Below, in pieces: positions 34,526 through 43,562 of a DNA stretch of 64,000 nucleotides. The notes below the pieces were generated by a model. That model did no database searches, was not told where the DNA came from, and worked only from the letters and a program-made list of their open reading frames with translations. The stretch is from the NCBI GenBank assembly GCA_947499615.1, contig CANMOP010000010.1, forward strand, positions 6,004 to 70,003, read 5' to 3'. The translations under genes and the position numbers were made by a program. The DNA comes from RH-chloro-G1 sp003670575 (GTDB taxonomy: Bacteria > Chloroflexota > Dehalococcoidia > UBA2979). Each line of letters opens with the position of its first letter. Within the stretch, counting starts at the first letter, position 1.

Positions 34526-35552
34526 CGCGCCCGGCGGCGCGGGCGGTGCGCTCAGACTCGGCGATGCGCTCCTCGGAGCGCCGCGTGAGCTCTCGGGCGC
34601 GCTCGGCGAGCTGGCCGCCCATGAGTAGATCCATCATCGAGATGTCCCCGATGGTGTCGAACTGGTCGTCATCAACTTCGCGGCGACCGACGGCGCCAGC
34701 GCGGTACGCCGCGTACTGCATGTTCGATTCACTGATCGTACGGAACAGCTCCGCCTCGTGCTCCGTGTCCGCGATCTCCAGCTGCAGGAGGCGCAACTCC
34801 TCGCGGTACCGCTCAATCCAGTGGACGATCTGCGCGCGATTGGTGATCGCTATGTCATGCGCCATCACCGGCTCGGTGGCCGTGAGGCGTGTGGTGTCGC
34901 GAAACCCGCTGGACGCCAGCGCCGACAGCTCCGGCCACGCCTCCGAGGACCGCGCGAGGCGAAAGAGCCCTGTGGCGGCGACCAGCGGCAGGTGCGAGAT
35001 GGCCGCGGCATATGCGTCATGCTCGTGCGCGTCCATGAACACGGGCTTGGCCCCCAGCATCTGCGCTAGCCCGACGACCACATCGACAGCGTCGGGCGGA
35101 ACCAGTGGGTCAGGTACGACGATCCAGCGCGCGTCCTGGAAGAGCGCCGCGTCCGCAGCCAGCGGCCCGGAATCCGTCTTCCCGGCCATCGGATGGCCCC
35201 CGACGAACGCGGTGGTGTCCGGGAGCAGGGTTCGCCCCCAGTTGACGATGTCTGCCTTGGTGGAGCCGGTGTCGGTGACCACCGCGCCGGCTTCCAGCGC
35301 GGGAGCGATGACTTCCAGTACCTCGCGCATCGCCAGGATCGGGGTCGCGATGATCACGAGTGCGGCACCCTCGACAGCCGCGGCGAGATCGCGCTCCATG
35401 CGGTCCACGGCGTGCGTGCGCAGCGCCTGCTTCGCGTGGTCCAGGCTGCGCTCATGCCCAACGACTTCCAGGTCGCGTGGGCCATGCTTCTTCATCCCGA
35501 GGCCGATCGAAGCGCCAATCAGGCCGGTGCCAATAATGGTGACCCGAGGCAT
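34518..35552 (-). CDS. tyrA: Prephenate dehydrogenase
   Basis: Oxidative decarboxylation of prephenate toward tyrosine, or of arogenate. It has a Rossmann start (VTIIGTGLIGASIG), IIATPILAMREVL, VTDTGSTKADIV, and the catalytic-site GGHPMAGKTDSG, followed by the all-helical dimerisation domain (SSGFRDTTRLTATEPVMAHD). The 344-residue form starts at ATG 35552 with GGGAG 6 nt upstream. An extra ~60-residue charged C-terminus follows the helical domain. It is the third aromatic-pathway locus in the window. Confidence 0.93.
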   Translation of the reverse strand: MPRVTIIGTGLIGASIGLGMKKHGPRDLEVVGHERSLDHAKQALRTHAVDRMERDLAAAVEGAALVIIATPILAMREVLEVIAPALEAGAVVTDTGSTKADIVNWGRTLLPDTTAFVGGHPMAGKTDSGPLAADAALFQDARWIVVPDPLVPPDAVDVVVGLAQMLGAKPVFMDAHEHDAYAAAISHLPLVAATGLFRLARSSEAWPELSALASSGFRDTTRLTATEPVMAHDIAITNRAQIVHWIERYREELRLLQLEIADTEHEAELFRTISESNMQYAAYRAGAVGRREVDDDQFDTIGDISMMDLLMGGQLAERARELTRRSEERIAESERTARAAGRDG

Positions 35553-35674
35553 GCTGTCTCCCCCAACCCCAGTCCATGGGCGCGGCGCCCGCGCAGGTGC
35601 ACACACCCAGTGTACCCATCCGATGCCGCGCTGCGAGCACCTAGTGCCAGCCCGCGCCAGTCAGCGTCGTGGCG

Positions 35675-36169
35675 TTATGTCGCTTCGTCTGCGGCAATGA
35701 GGCGTGACAGCTCCTCGTCGTCGTGTGGGGGGGCGGCTGTGTGGCGCTCGACGAGCTCTACCACGCGTGGCGAGCTGCCAGCGGCGCGCAGCAACGCCGC
35801 GCCAAGCGCCGCGTGATGCTCCAATCGCCAGAGGGCGCGACGGAAGCGCCCGCCACGCTCCGCCTCCAACCACCCACGCGCGCGATCCCCGAGGCCGCCG
35901 AGCAGCACGAAGACGATGCGATCCCAGACATGCACCGGCCCCTTCCCGACATCGTGCAATAACGCGGCCGTGAGCAAGGTGTCGCTGGCCTCCGGGCCGA
36001 GCCACAACGCGAGGTCGACGCTGTGGCGCTGATCGCCCGCCTGCATGGCGTCGAACAGCTCGCGTTCCGCCTCGCTCAGGCGGGCATGCACCAGCCCAAT
36101 CTCGTGCGGGGCGAGCGTGGTGCGAAAGCCACGGAAGAACTGGCGCGCGCGATAGATCGCGGTCTTCAC
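35675..36169 (-). CDS. HD-domain phosphohydrolase-like protein
   Basis: A 164-residue protein with an HD metal-binding core: H in QRHSVDLALWL, HD in LLHDVGKG, and a downstream LEHHAALGAALL that may supply the further ligand. This is the pattern of small HD hydrolases acting on nucleotides or signalling molecules. It is co-directional with the site-2 protease upstream and tyrA downstream. The substrate is unknown. Confidence 0.82.
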   Translation of the reverse strand: MKTAIYRARQFFRGFRTTLAPHEIGLVHARLSEAERELFDAMQAGDQRHSVDLALWLGPEASDTLLTAALLHDVGKGPVHVWDRIVFVLLGGLGDRARGWLEAERGGRFRRALWRLEHHAALGAALLRAAGSSPRVVELVERHTAAPPHDDEELSRLIAADEAT

Positions 36170-36229
36170 GATGAGCGGTCGACTCGATCAGGGGCGGCGC
36201 ATCGGGGAGCGATGAGCATCGCGCGCGGC

Positions 36230-36973
36230 CTAATCAAACAGCAGCCCGCGCGCATCGCCCGCGATGAGGATCAAGAAGAAGCGGATCACTGGCCCCATCA
36301 CGATCGAGAGTGGGCTGAACATCCCCCCGGAGAAGAACGGGAACATAAACAGCAGCAACAGGATGCCGGGTCCCCACGCCTCCGTGCGCGCGAACGGCAC
36401 ACCGAGTTCCGGCGGGAGCAGCCCCGCGACCACCCGGAACCCATCGAGGGGCGCGATCGGCAGCAGGTTGAACACCGCCAACATGACGTTGAGCAGGACG
36501 ATGGTCCCGAGGAACAGTCCGGCCAGCGACGCGAACGACTCCGTCCACACCTGCACCGCCGAGCTCGCCAGCGCCGGGTGAATGAAGGGGTGGTAGAACG
36601 GCACCAGCCCTAGGCGAATCGGCATGCCCGCCAGCAGCGCGATGGCAAGGTTGGAGACGGGCCCCGCCCCGGCGATCAAAACCATGCTCCGTCGAGGATT
36701 CTCGGTATTGAAGGGGTTGACCGGTGTGGGCTTCGCCCAGCCGAATCCCGCGAACAGGATCAGCAGCGAGCCTGTCAGATCGAGGTGCTTGCGCGGGTCC
36801 AGCGTGAGCCGCCCGTATCGTCGAGGCGTGTTGTCGCCGAGCCGCGTCGCGACGAACGCATGCGAGAACTCGTGGAACGCCAGCCCCACGAGCATCGACA
36901 CAGCGAACGCCGCCACCAGGATGAGGAACGCCTCGGGCGCGTCGCGGATCACCGAGAGATATCTCAATAGCAT
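36230..36973 (-). CDS. Site-2 protease family (M50) membrane metallopeptidase
   Basis: Polytopic intramembrane zinc protease with H34-E35-x2-H38 (LAFHEFSHAF) in the first membrane helix region and the third ligand Asp177 in NLLPIAPLDG. At 247 residues it belongs to the short group (about five helices, no PDZ domain). The ATG at 36973 gives a family-like hydrophobic N-terminus; a start at 37009 would add 12 residues. The substrate is unknown. Confidence 0.9.
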   Translation of the reverse strand: MLLRYLSVIRDAPEAFLILVAAFAVSMLVGLAFHEFSHAFVATRLGDNTPRRYGRLTLDPRKHLDLTGSLLILFAGFGWAKPTPVNPFNTENPRRSMVLIAGAGPVSNLAIALLAGMPIRLGLVPFYHPFIHPALASSAVQVWTESFASLAGLFLGTIVLLNVMLAVFNLLPIAPLDGFRVVAGLLPPELGVPFARTEAWGPGILLLLFMFPFFSGGMFSPLSIVMGPVIRFFLILIAGDARGLLFD

Positions 36974-37065
36974 GCAGCCAGCATAGAGCGGGCGAGCCGC
37001 TGCACGCACGATGCGCGTCGTGTCTTCGATGGTTCAGGTGGCGCGGGCGGCCATCGGCGCGTGGT

Positions 37066-37095
37066 TTGACACACCGCGTGGGCCGTTTCTAAGGT
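37066..37095 (+). promoter_or_regulatory. Promoter upstream of the envelope gene pair at 37.2 kb
   Basis: TTGACA (37066-37071), an 18-nt spacer and TAAGGT (37090-37095), the same -35 and spacing as the trp T-box promoter. It leaves an untranslated leader of roughly 135 nt that contains a short CCACC/GGTGG hairpin (around 37124-37139). I recognise no riboswitch class in it. Confidence 0.55.
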
Positions 37096-37238
37096 GATCC
37101 GACCCCGGCTTGCCGCGATCCGGCCACCCTCGAGGTGGCGGAGTCATCGAGGCGAGCCGGAGCGTCGAGGCTGGCGGGCGAGCGGCGCACGCGCGCGCAG
37201 GGGATACCCCGCCCGCGTTCAACAGGTCACGGTGAACC

Positions 37239-38369
37239 ATGCCACTCTCCCGCCGTGCCTTGATACTCGCCGCAGGTGTTGCCGTGCTCGTGATTGCGAG
37301 TGCGATCGGCGCGTTCTTCCTGCTCGGACGCCGCGCCGTGCAGCCTCAAATCGCGACGCTGGTCTTCGCCGAGTTCGGCCCGGGCGCGGACCACATCTTC
37401 ACCGCCCCGGCAACTGACCCGGCCCGTCGCACGCAGGTCATGACCATTGAACACGCGGACGGCTGGGGTATCAGCGCCGCGCCTCGAGCCGCTCGGGATC
37501 TGGTGGCCTTTCAGGTGCTTCCTCCCACTGCGCGCGGACAGGCGGACACGCCCGCAGAGCTCTGGATCCTCGATGTCCGCGCGAAGACGAAGCGCCTGCT
37601 GGCAAGCGACGCCGACCTTCGCGTCGCGCCGGTGCTCTCGCCCGACGGTACGTCCGTCCTCTACCGCAGCAGTACGGCCGGCGGCACGCAGGCGATCGTC
37701 CGCGTCGATGTGTCCGCGGGGAGCAGGAGGGTCGTCCACACGGTCGACACCACGTTCGGCGTGTTCCCCATCGGCATCGGTGCGGACAGCGCAGTGCTCT
37801 TCGCGAGCCTCGGGCTCGGTGGGACGGACATCTATCGACTGGCCGACGGGAAGCCGCCGGCGCTGCTGCGGCACGCGTCTGATCAAATCGCGCGCGACTG
37901 GCGGCTGTCCCCGGATGGTCGGCTGCTCTCCTACCTCGCGCCGGAGATTCACGCGGAACGAGTGGTGCATCGCGCACACGTCATCGACGTCGCCAGCGGC
38001 ACGCCTCAGGCGACGATCGAGAGCGCACCGCCACAGCCCGCAGAGCAGTACTCGCCCGTGTGGACCCCCGACAGCCGAGCGATCACCGTCGGTCGCGAGC
38101 CATTGCTGGACTCACGCGCAGGGACGATCACGCTCGCGCTGGACGGAAAGCCCGCGCGCGCCCTCGCGGCGCCGGAGCGCGGCTTCGACGCTCCGCTGGC
38201 GTGGAGCGCAGATGGCGGCTATCTGGCTGCGACCACCTTCAGCGGAGCCTCCTCTGCGGAGCCGGGTACGGAGTCCATCGTCGTGCTCTCGTTGAACGGC
38301 GGCCGGTACGTGGTGAGCGGGTCCGGGGAGATCACAGTGCTGGGCTGGGTAGCAGGGCTCGGCGGATGA
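37239..38369 (+). CDS. Membrane-anchored TolB-like beta-propeller protein
   Basis: A 376-residue protein with one N-terminal transmembrane segment (residues ~7-28) and an extracytoplasmic domain built of repeated blades with WD40/PD40-type motifs (VAPVLSPDGTSVLYRSS, DWRLSPDGRLLSYLAP, YSPVWTPDSRAITVG, PLAWSADGGYLAATT). Such propellers are usually interaction scaffolds. The stop overlaps the next gene's start (ATGA), so it is coupled to a lytic-transglycosylase-like protein. Confidence 0.8.
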   Translation: MPLSRRALILAAGVAVLVIASAIGAFFLLGRRAVQPQIATLVFAEFGPGADHIFTAPATDPARRTQVMTIEHADGWGISAAPRAARDLVAFQVLPPTARGQADTPAELWILDVRAKTKRLLASDADLRVAPVLSPDGTSVLYRSSTAGGTQAIVRVDVSAGSRRVVHTVDTTFGVFPIGIGADSAVLFASLGLGGTDIYRLADGKPPALLRHASDQIARDWRLSPDGRLLSYLAPEIHAERVVHRAHVIDVASGTPQATIESAPPQPAEQYSPVWTPDSRAITVGREPLLDSRAGTITLALDGKPARALAAPERGFDAPLAWSADGGYLAATTFSGASSAEPGTESIVVLSLNGGRYVVSGSGEITVLGWVAGLGG

Positions 38370-39703
38370 GAGCGGCGTCGAGGAGCCTGCGGCTCGCACT
38401 GCTCGCGCTGGCGATGCTCGTAACGTTCGGGTTCCTCCGCAGCGCTCCTCGGAGCGCCGAGGCGTGCGCGTTCCTGCGCACCCCGCAGGCCTACGAGGCA
38501 GATCGGGCGCGAAGCACCTACTCAGCGGCGATGGACCTGGCAGCGGTGGACGGGCTGTTCCCCGCCGACCCGTCGTTCGGTCTGCCCGCGATGAAGATCG
38601 GGACACGCGCGCAGCGCACGGATGGACCGAGGCGCATCGCGGCGCCGCTGCTCCGCTCCATCGGCTGGGTGGAGTCCAACCTCTCGATGGCCGCGCGTTC
38701 GGTGCCGTTCCAATCGACGGGCGCGGCGCTCGTCTCGTTCGACTGCGGGCACGGGATCATGCAGGTCACTACGGGGATGACCGTGCCACTGGGCACAAAC
38801 AACCAGCCGACTCCGGCGCAGGTGAACACCGCGACACACTTCGCGTACAACGTGGCGAAGGGCGCGGTGATCCTCGCGGAGAAGTGGAACCAGGCACCGG
38901 ATTTCCGGCCGATCGCTGGCACCGACACGCAAGGCACGCCCGCAATCATCGAGAACTGGTACTTCGCGGTGTGGGCGTACAACGGATTCACCGGACCGGG
39001 TTCCACGCAGTCCAATCATCCGCTCGACCCGGTGTTCGCGAATCCTCGAGAGGGGTGGCGCTGCGACGGCACGCAGTCGCGCACGCGGTACCCGTATCAG
39101 GAATTGGTGTGGGGCTGTCTGAACTCACCGCCGGTCAGCAACGGGACGCGACTGTGGGCTCCGTTGGCGCTGTCGCTCCCAAACACGACGTTGCCGCAGT
39201 ACTTCCAGCCGCTGTCGGTTCAGAACTGGGTCTTCCCATACAGCGCGATGGACATGCCGACGCCGCAGCCCGCGCACGTCGACCCTCCGCAGAACATCGC
39301 GCCGGATGCGCGCGCACGGCTGCTGGGTGCGCCGGTACCCGCGGTCAGTAGCCCACCCATCGAGATTCGCGCCGGCGTGTCGGCCGCGGCCGCGCGTGCG
39401 AGCGTCGAGGTGCGCAATGCCGGGTCCGGCATCCTAGTCTGGGCAGCCACGCCCTCCGCGAACTGGATCGTGGTTGACCCACCGGCGGGCGTATCACTGG
39501 GCCCTGATGTCGCGTGCACCGCGCCCTGCAACCCGACCTCCACGCTCACGGTGACAGTGAACCCGGTGCTGCTCCCGAACAGCTTCGCGAGCGGACGCGT
39601 GGTCATTACCGGAGTGAACGCCGCCGGAGCACCGGTCTCTGTGCCCGTGACCGTGAATGCGGACTTCGAGTTGGGGGCCAGCGGCACCAGTCGCGCATAC
39701 TGA
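38366..39703 (+). CDS. Secreted lysozyme-like / lytic-transglycosylase-like protein with BACON-type C-terminus
   Basis: A 445-residue exported protein (signal sequence ~8-33). A lysozyme-fold signature appears at residues 98-138: the likely catalytic Glu103 in RSIGWVESNL and GHGIMQVTTGM, corresponding to the ES and GLMQ motifs of SLT domains. The C-terminal ~110 residues (NAGSGILVWAATPSANWIVVDPPAG) resemble a BACON immunoglobulin-like domain. A cell-wall hydrolase role is likely. It is coupled to the beta-propeller upstream. Confidence 0.72.
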   Translation: MRAASRSLRLALLALAMLVTFGFLRSAPRSAEACAFLRTPQAYEADRARSTYSAAMDLAAVDGLFPADPSFGLPAMKIGTRAQRTDGPRRIAAPLLRSIGWVESNLSMAARSVPFQSTGAALVSFDCGHGIMQVTTGMTVPLGTNNQPTPAQVNTATHFAYNVAKGAVILAEKWNQAPDFRPIAGTDTQGTPAIIENWYFAVWAYNGFTGPGSTQSNHPLDPVFANPREGWRCDGTQSRTRYPYQELVWGCLNSPPVSNGTRLWAPLALSLPNTTLPQYFQPLSVQNWVFPYSAMDMPTPQPAHVDPPQNIAPDARARLLGAPVPAVSSPPIEIRAGVSAAAARASVEVRNAGSGILVWAATPSANWIVVDPPAGVSLGPDVACTAPCNPTSTLTVTVNPVLLPNSFASGRVVITGVNAAGAPVSVPVTVNADFELGASGTSRAY

Positions 39704-39775
39704 GGTAGCCCGCCGATCCGGCCGCGGGGCGGTCGGATCGAACCCCGAGCGCCCATGCACGGAGAGGACCTCGCC

Positions 39776-40258
39776 ATGCTCCGAGGTTGGATCGATGCGA
39801 TCCGCCGCAATCACGCGCTGGAGCACGCCACCGTCGCGGTGCTACTCGCGCGCCACGGCCCCATGCGCCTCGCCGGCCGCGCCAGCGCCGACGGCTTCCT
39901 GCTCTACGGCGCGCTCGACCCGGAGGAGGTGCTGTCCGCGGCCAACGAGGCTTTGCAGCGACTGCAGGGTGGCCAACCGGAACTGGCGGTCTCGCCGCTT
40001 TGCGGGACAAACATCGCTGTCGCCGGGATGCTCGCCGCAGCGACCGCGATCATCGCGCTGACTGCCGGATCGCGCCGCGGTCGGCTACCGAATGCGTTCA
40101 TCGCCTCGATGTTCGCGGTGATCGCCGCTCAGCCAGTGGGACGCGCCGTGCAACAGCACCTGACCACCTGCGCGGACCTCGAGGGGGTCGCCGTCGTCGG
40201 GGTGCGCGACATCGTCGGAGAGTTGCGCAAGGTGCAGACGTCCGGGGCGCAGCGGTAG
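39776..40258 (+). CDS. DUF6391-like protein with membrane segment
   Basis: A 160-residue protein with the N-terminal pattern IRRNHALEHATVAVLLARHG...AGRASADGFLLYGAL, then a CGTN motif and two hydrophobic stretches (IAVAGMLAAATAIIALTAG and AFIASMFAVIAAQPVG). It matches what I recall of DUF6391 proteins of Chloroflexota and cyanobacteria. The His-x2-Glu-His near the start is suggestive of metal binding. The ATG at 39776 has GGAGAGG upstream; the ATG at 39755 is less well supported. Confidence 0.6.
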   Translation: MLRGWIDAIRRNHALEHATVAVLLARHGPMRLAGRASADGFLLYGALDPEEVLSAANEALQRLQGGQPELAVSPLCGTNIAVAGMLAAATAIIALTAGSRRGRLPNAFIASMFAVIAAQPVGRAVQQHLTTCADLEGVAVVGVRDIVGELRKVQTSGAQR

Positions 40259-40267
40259 GAAGGGGAA

Positions 40268-40307
40268 GCCCCCCACCCCAACCCGCCACCGTACAGGGGG
40301 AGGGGGC
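40268..40307. terminator. G/C-run hairpin between convergent genes
   Basis: GCCCCCC...GGGGGAGGGGGC can fold into a long C/G stem between the stops of the DUF6391-like gene and pyrE. There is no clear T-run. It could be a bidirectional terminator or a copy of a dispersed intergenic repeat. Confidence 0.4.
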
Positions 40308-40375
40308 AAGAGGTGTACTACCGAATCAGACCGCCTCCCCTACTCTGTGGGCGACGGGGTCTGATGGTCGTCTCG

Positions 40376-40942
40376 CTACGTAATGGTGAGCGGGACGCCG
40401 CGAGCGCAGAGCGGGCACGCGTCCGCCGCGAAGGTCTGCATATCCACCTCGGTGGCGGCGAAGAACGGGATGTCGCCGAAGCGCACCGCGCCGCTGGACC
40501 GATCGACCATCACCGCTACGCCAACCACTACACCGCCCGCCGCTTGCACGGCATCGATGGTGTCGCGCACGGAGGCACCCGAGGTCAGCACGTCATCGAC
40601 GACCAGCACGCGCTCCCCCGACGTGAGGTGGAAGTCGCGCTGGAACGCACGCCCGCCTTCCGGCGCGCGCTCCGCGAAGATGCCGCGCCGCCCGAGCTGC
40701 CGTCCCACCTCGTAGGCCAGGAGGATGCCGCCGGTCGTGGGGCCAGCGATCGTTTCGGGGTTGATGGCGCGCATCGCCTCGGCCATCTTGGCGCAGACGG
40801 TGGTGGTGTGCTCCGGCCACTGTAGGAGGTTGAACTTCTCCAGGTAACGATCCGAATGGCGACCGGAGTTCAGCTGGAAGTGTCCGTCCAGGAACGCACC
40901 GGTCTGCTGCAGGGCGGCGATGACTACGGGGTCGATGCTGAT
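40376..40942 (-). CDS. pyrE: Orotate phosphoribosyltransferase, start codon unclear
   Basis: Makes orotidine 5'-monophosphate in pyrimidine synthesis. Family segments are clear: GAFLDGHFQLNSGRHSDRYLEKFNLLQWP, IAGPTTGGILLAYEVG and the PRPP loop VLVVDDVLTSGASVRDTI. The expected N-terminus lies near 40942, but no ATG, GTG, TTG or CTG is in frame there. GGAG sits 7 nt before an ATC at 40942, so either a rare AUC start is used or translation begins far inside lepB (ATG 41068, which adds 42 Arg-rich residues). I used 40942. A Zn-like cysteine pair (ACPLCARG) ends the protein. Confidence 0.85.
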   Translation of the reverse strand: MSIDPVVIAALQQTGAFLDGHFQLNSGRHSDRYLEKFNLLQWPEHTTTVCAKMAEAMRAINPETIAGPTTGGILLAYEVGRQLGRRGIFAERAPEGGRAFQRDFHLTSGERVLVVDDVLTSGASVRDTIDAVQAAGGVVVGVAVMVDRSSGAVRFGDIPFFAATEVDMQTFAADACPLCARGVPLTIT

Positions 40943-41841
40943 GGCGGTACTCCAACGTGCGGGGCACTGAGCGATGATGCGTCGCCGCCGACTCGGCCGG
41001 CACGGTCGAACGGCCAGTAGCGCAACTCGGCGCGACCGATGAGGAACGACTGCCCGAGCATCCCCCACGAGTGCGAATCATACGAGCTGTTGCGGTTGTC
41101 GCCGAGCACGAAGTACTGCCCGTCCGGCACGACCAGCGGGCCGTACTCGTACAGCGGCGGCTGCGACAGGAATGGCTCGTCGCGCGGCTGTCCGTCCAGG
41201 TAGAGCTTGCCTTGATGCACCTCCACCGTCTGGCCGGGCAGCCCGATGATTCGCTTGATGAAGTCACGCGATGTGTTCTGCGGGAACTTGAACACCACCA
41301 CGTCGCCGAGCCTCGGCTGCCCGAACGGACGCCAGTCGTGGTTGTCGGACCACGGCAGCCACGCGATATCGAACGAGCGATAGGAAATCTTGTTCACGAT
41401 CACCATCTCGCCGTTGTGGAACGTCGGCTCCATGGAGCCGCCATCGACGACGAAGTTCTGGCCGATCGAGCGCACGAACATGAACATCACGAGCGCGAGC
41501 GCCAACACCTCCACGGTCTCCACCAGGCCGCGCATGCCCCACGGCCAGAGGATGGATCCCAGGCTGGGGCGCTCCGGGATGGGCGGGAGCGGTGGGCCCC
41601 AGTTAGCGAGATCCGCCGTCGGGTCGTACTCCAAGTCGTCGTCGTACTCGCTCCGCGGGTACCACCACTCCGGCGTGGACTGCTCGGCAGGCGCCGACTC
41701 GACCGCGTCAGGGGACTCAGTCGCCTCGAGTGCATCGAGTGCCTCGGGAGACCGATCGGCGCGGGGTGCAGGCACCGAGGGCGGCCAGATGCCCGGGACA
41801 TCCGGGCGGGCGCCAGAGGACGGCTCGATTGGTTCCACCAT
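40924..41841 (-). CDS. lepB: Signal peptidase I
   Basis: Cleaves signal peptides from exported proteins. The Ser/Lys dyad is Ser136 (GGSMEPTF) and Lys196 (RDFIKRIIGLPGQ), with the box E motif GDNRNSSYDSHSWG. A single transmembrane helix (about 108-126) follows an unusually long, acidic, Pro/Glu-rich cytoplasmic N-terminus of ~105 residues. The C-terminus overlaps the pyrE start region by about 19 nt. Confidence 0.94.
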   Translation of the reverse strand: MVEPIEPSSGARPDVPGIWPPSVPAPRADRSPEALDALEATESPDAVESAPAEQSTPEWWYPRSEYDDDLEYDPTADLANWGPPLPPIPERPSLGSILWPWGMRGLVETVEVLALALVMFMFVRSIGQNFVVDGGSMEPTFHNGEMVIVNKISYRSFDIAWLPWSDNHDWRPFGQPRLGDVVVFKFPQNTSRDFIKRIIGLPGQTVEVHQGKLYLDGQPRDEPFLSQPPLYEYGPLVVPDGQYFVLGDNRNSSYDSHSWGMLGQSFLIGRAELRYWPFDRAGRVGGDASSLSAPHVGVPPSASTP

Positions 41842-41913
41842 GCGTCCGAGTATACCAGCGGGCCCCGGGCGTCCCTCGCGCGCGTCTCGGTGGCACTACG
41901 AACGTCACAACGA

Positions 41914-42744
41914 TCAGGCGCGGCGGGAGGAGCCCAGCAGGTCCATGCGCTGCGCCGCGGCCTCCGCGACGGCAGCACGCGCCGCACGCAGCGCCGGCCG
42001 TGGGTCGTTGCCGCGCACCTCGCCGAGGCCGCGCACAAACGCAGCGTGAATCTCAGTGCTGATGTTCACCTTGCGGATGCCCACACGCACCGCCGCCGTC
42101 AGGTCCGCCGGTGTCACGCCGGAGCCGCCGTGCAGCACCAGCGGCAACTGGCGTGTCGCCAGCCGCAACTCGGTGATGAGGTCCAGCCGCACGGAGCCCG
42201 CCAGCCCGTGCGCCGTGCCCACCGACACGGCCAGCGAGTCGACGAGCGTCTCCTCGACGAATCGACGCGCCGTCGCGGGCTCGGTGAGGACGGACTCGGA
42301 GGTGGCGACACCCGGCTCGCGACCGCCGACGTGCCCGAGTTCCGCCTCCAGGGCCAGTCCGGCCTCCAGCGCGATCGCGTACGCCTCCCGCGTGTCGCGC
42401 AAGTTCCGCTCCAGGGGTGTCGTGGAGCCATCGAACATGAGCGAGGTGAACCCGGCCTGCACGGCCGCGCGCACGGTGGCAACGCTGTCGCCGTGGTCGA
42501 GGTGCACAGCTACGGGCACGTGAGCCTGCTCCGCCAGCGCGCGCGCCGTAGCGGCGGCGATGGCCAGACCGCCGAAGTGCTCGTAATTGGAGCGGTTGAA
42601 CTGGAGCATGATCGGCGACCGACGCTCCTCGGCGGCATCGAGCACACCGAGGGCGAGTTCGATGTTCGAGACGTTGAAGCCGGGGACGGCGTATCCGCCA
42701 GCCTCGGCGGCCGCCAACAGTTCACGGCCGGTGGCGAGAGGCAT
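41914..42744 (-). CDS. fba: Class II (zinc) fructose-bisphosphate / ketose-bisphosphate aldolase
   Basis: Reversible aldol cleavage in glycolysis/gluconeogenesis. The class II signatures are present: VAVHLDHGD with the catalytic Asp and a zinc His, ELGHVGG, GTAHG (zinc His), VLHGGSG and RKVNIST. At 276 residues it is on the short side, like tagatose-bisphosphate and short fructose-bisphosphate aldolases; substrate choice is not certain. It is divergent from dcd, with a TAGCAT -10-like box at 42791-42786. Confidence 0.88.
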   Translation of the reverse strand: MPLATGRELLAAAEAGGYAVPGFNVSNIELALGVLDAAEERRSPIMLQFNRSNYEHFGGLAIAAATARALAEQAHVPVAVHLDHGDSVATVRAAVQAGFTSLMFDGSTTPLERNLRDTREAYAIALEAGLALEAELGHVGGREPGVATSESVLTEPATARRFVEETLVDSLAVSVGTAHGLAGSVRLDLITELRLATRQLPLVLHGGSGVTPADLTAAVRVGIRKVNISTEIHAAFVRGLGEVRGNDPRPALRAARAAVAEAAAQRMDLLGSSRRA

Positions 42745-42975
42745 AGGTCGGCCGATCCCTTCGTAACGCGCGGGTCACGCGCCGCATGCTAGCGTCTCGC
42801 ACACCGGGCGGCGAGGGATGGTCAGCCTGATTGCGGGCGTAGTGTTCGGCATCGATTGGCGCGCGCTGACCGGTTGGGGAGGCGTCCCTTTCAGCCGCGC
42901 TGGCTGCACCAGACGCCGGATGCGCGGTAGGATGCGCGGGCTGCGCTTGGTCTCCCCATAGATCGAGGTGCCCCG

Positions 42976-43545
42976 TTGATCCTGAGTGACCATTCCATCC
43001 GCGAGGCGTTGGCCTCCGGCCGCCTGCTTGTGGAGCCACTGGCCGAGGACGCGGTGCAGCCAGCCTCGCTGGACATCCGTCTCGACCGCGACTTCCGCGT
43101 CTTCCGGCACCATCGCCGCGCGTACATCGACGTGCGCGAGTCCGTTGAGGACCTGACCGAGGTGGAGACGATCGCCGACGACGAGGCGTTCGTGCTGCAC
43201 CCCGGTGAGTTTGTGCTGGGCTCCACGCTGGAGCGGGTGCAGCTCGGCGACGACATCGTCGCGCGGGTGGAGGGGAAGTCGTCGCTCGGGCGACTCGGTC
43301 TACTCGTGCACGCAACGGCGGGCTACGTCGATCCCGGCTGGGACGGCCACCTGACCATGGAGCTCTCCAACGTCTCCACCCTTCCCATCCGCCTCTACTA
43401 CGGCATGAAGATCGGTCAGCTCTCCTTCGCGAATCTCACCACCCCCGCCGACCACCCGTACGGCTCACCGGCGCTGCACTCCAAGTACCAGGGCCAGACC
43501 GGGCCGACCGCCAGTCGCGGCTGGCAGGACTACGACAAGCACTAG
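42976..43545 (+). CDS. dcd: dCTP deaminase, bifunctional (dUMP-forming) type
   Basis: Deaminates dCTP; the mycobacterial-type enzyme also hydrolyses the product to dUMP. The active-site EGKSSLGRLGLLVHATAGYVDPGW matches the mycobacterial bifunctional form closely, as does the SKYQGQTGPTASR tail. The start is a TTG at 42976 with AGGTG 6 nt upstream. No ATG gives the family N-terminus (ILSDHSIREAL). A TAGGAT -10-like element is at 42928. It heads the riboflavin operon, 17 nt before ribD. Bifunctionality is inferred from similarity. Confidence 0.92.
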   Translation: MILSDHSIREALASGRLLVEPLAEDAVQPASLDIRLDRDFRVFRHHRRAYIDVRESVEDLTEVETIADDEAFVLHPGEFVLGSTLERVQLGDDIVARVEGKSSLGRLGLLVHATAGYVDPGWDGHLTMELSNVSTLPIRLYYGMKIGQLSFANLTTPADHPYGSPALHSKYQGQTGPTASRGWQDYDKH

Positions 43546-43562
43546 CGAACGCGAGGGGCGCC

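Noticed and set aside
37096..37238. Riboswitch in the long leader at 37.1-37.2 kb
   Set aside because: Only a short hairpin is visible, and none of the conserved cores I know (FMN, TPP, cobalamin, SAM, c-di-GMP) could be recognised.
43546..43562. FMN riboswitch before ribD
   Set aside because: The gap is only 17 nt and the upstream sequence is dcd; no RFN core is present.
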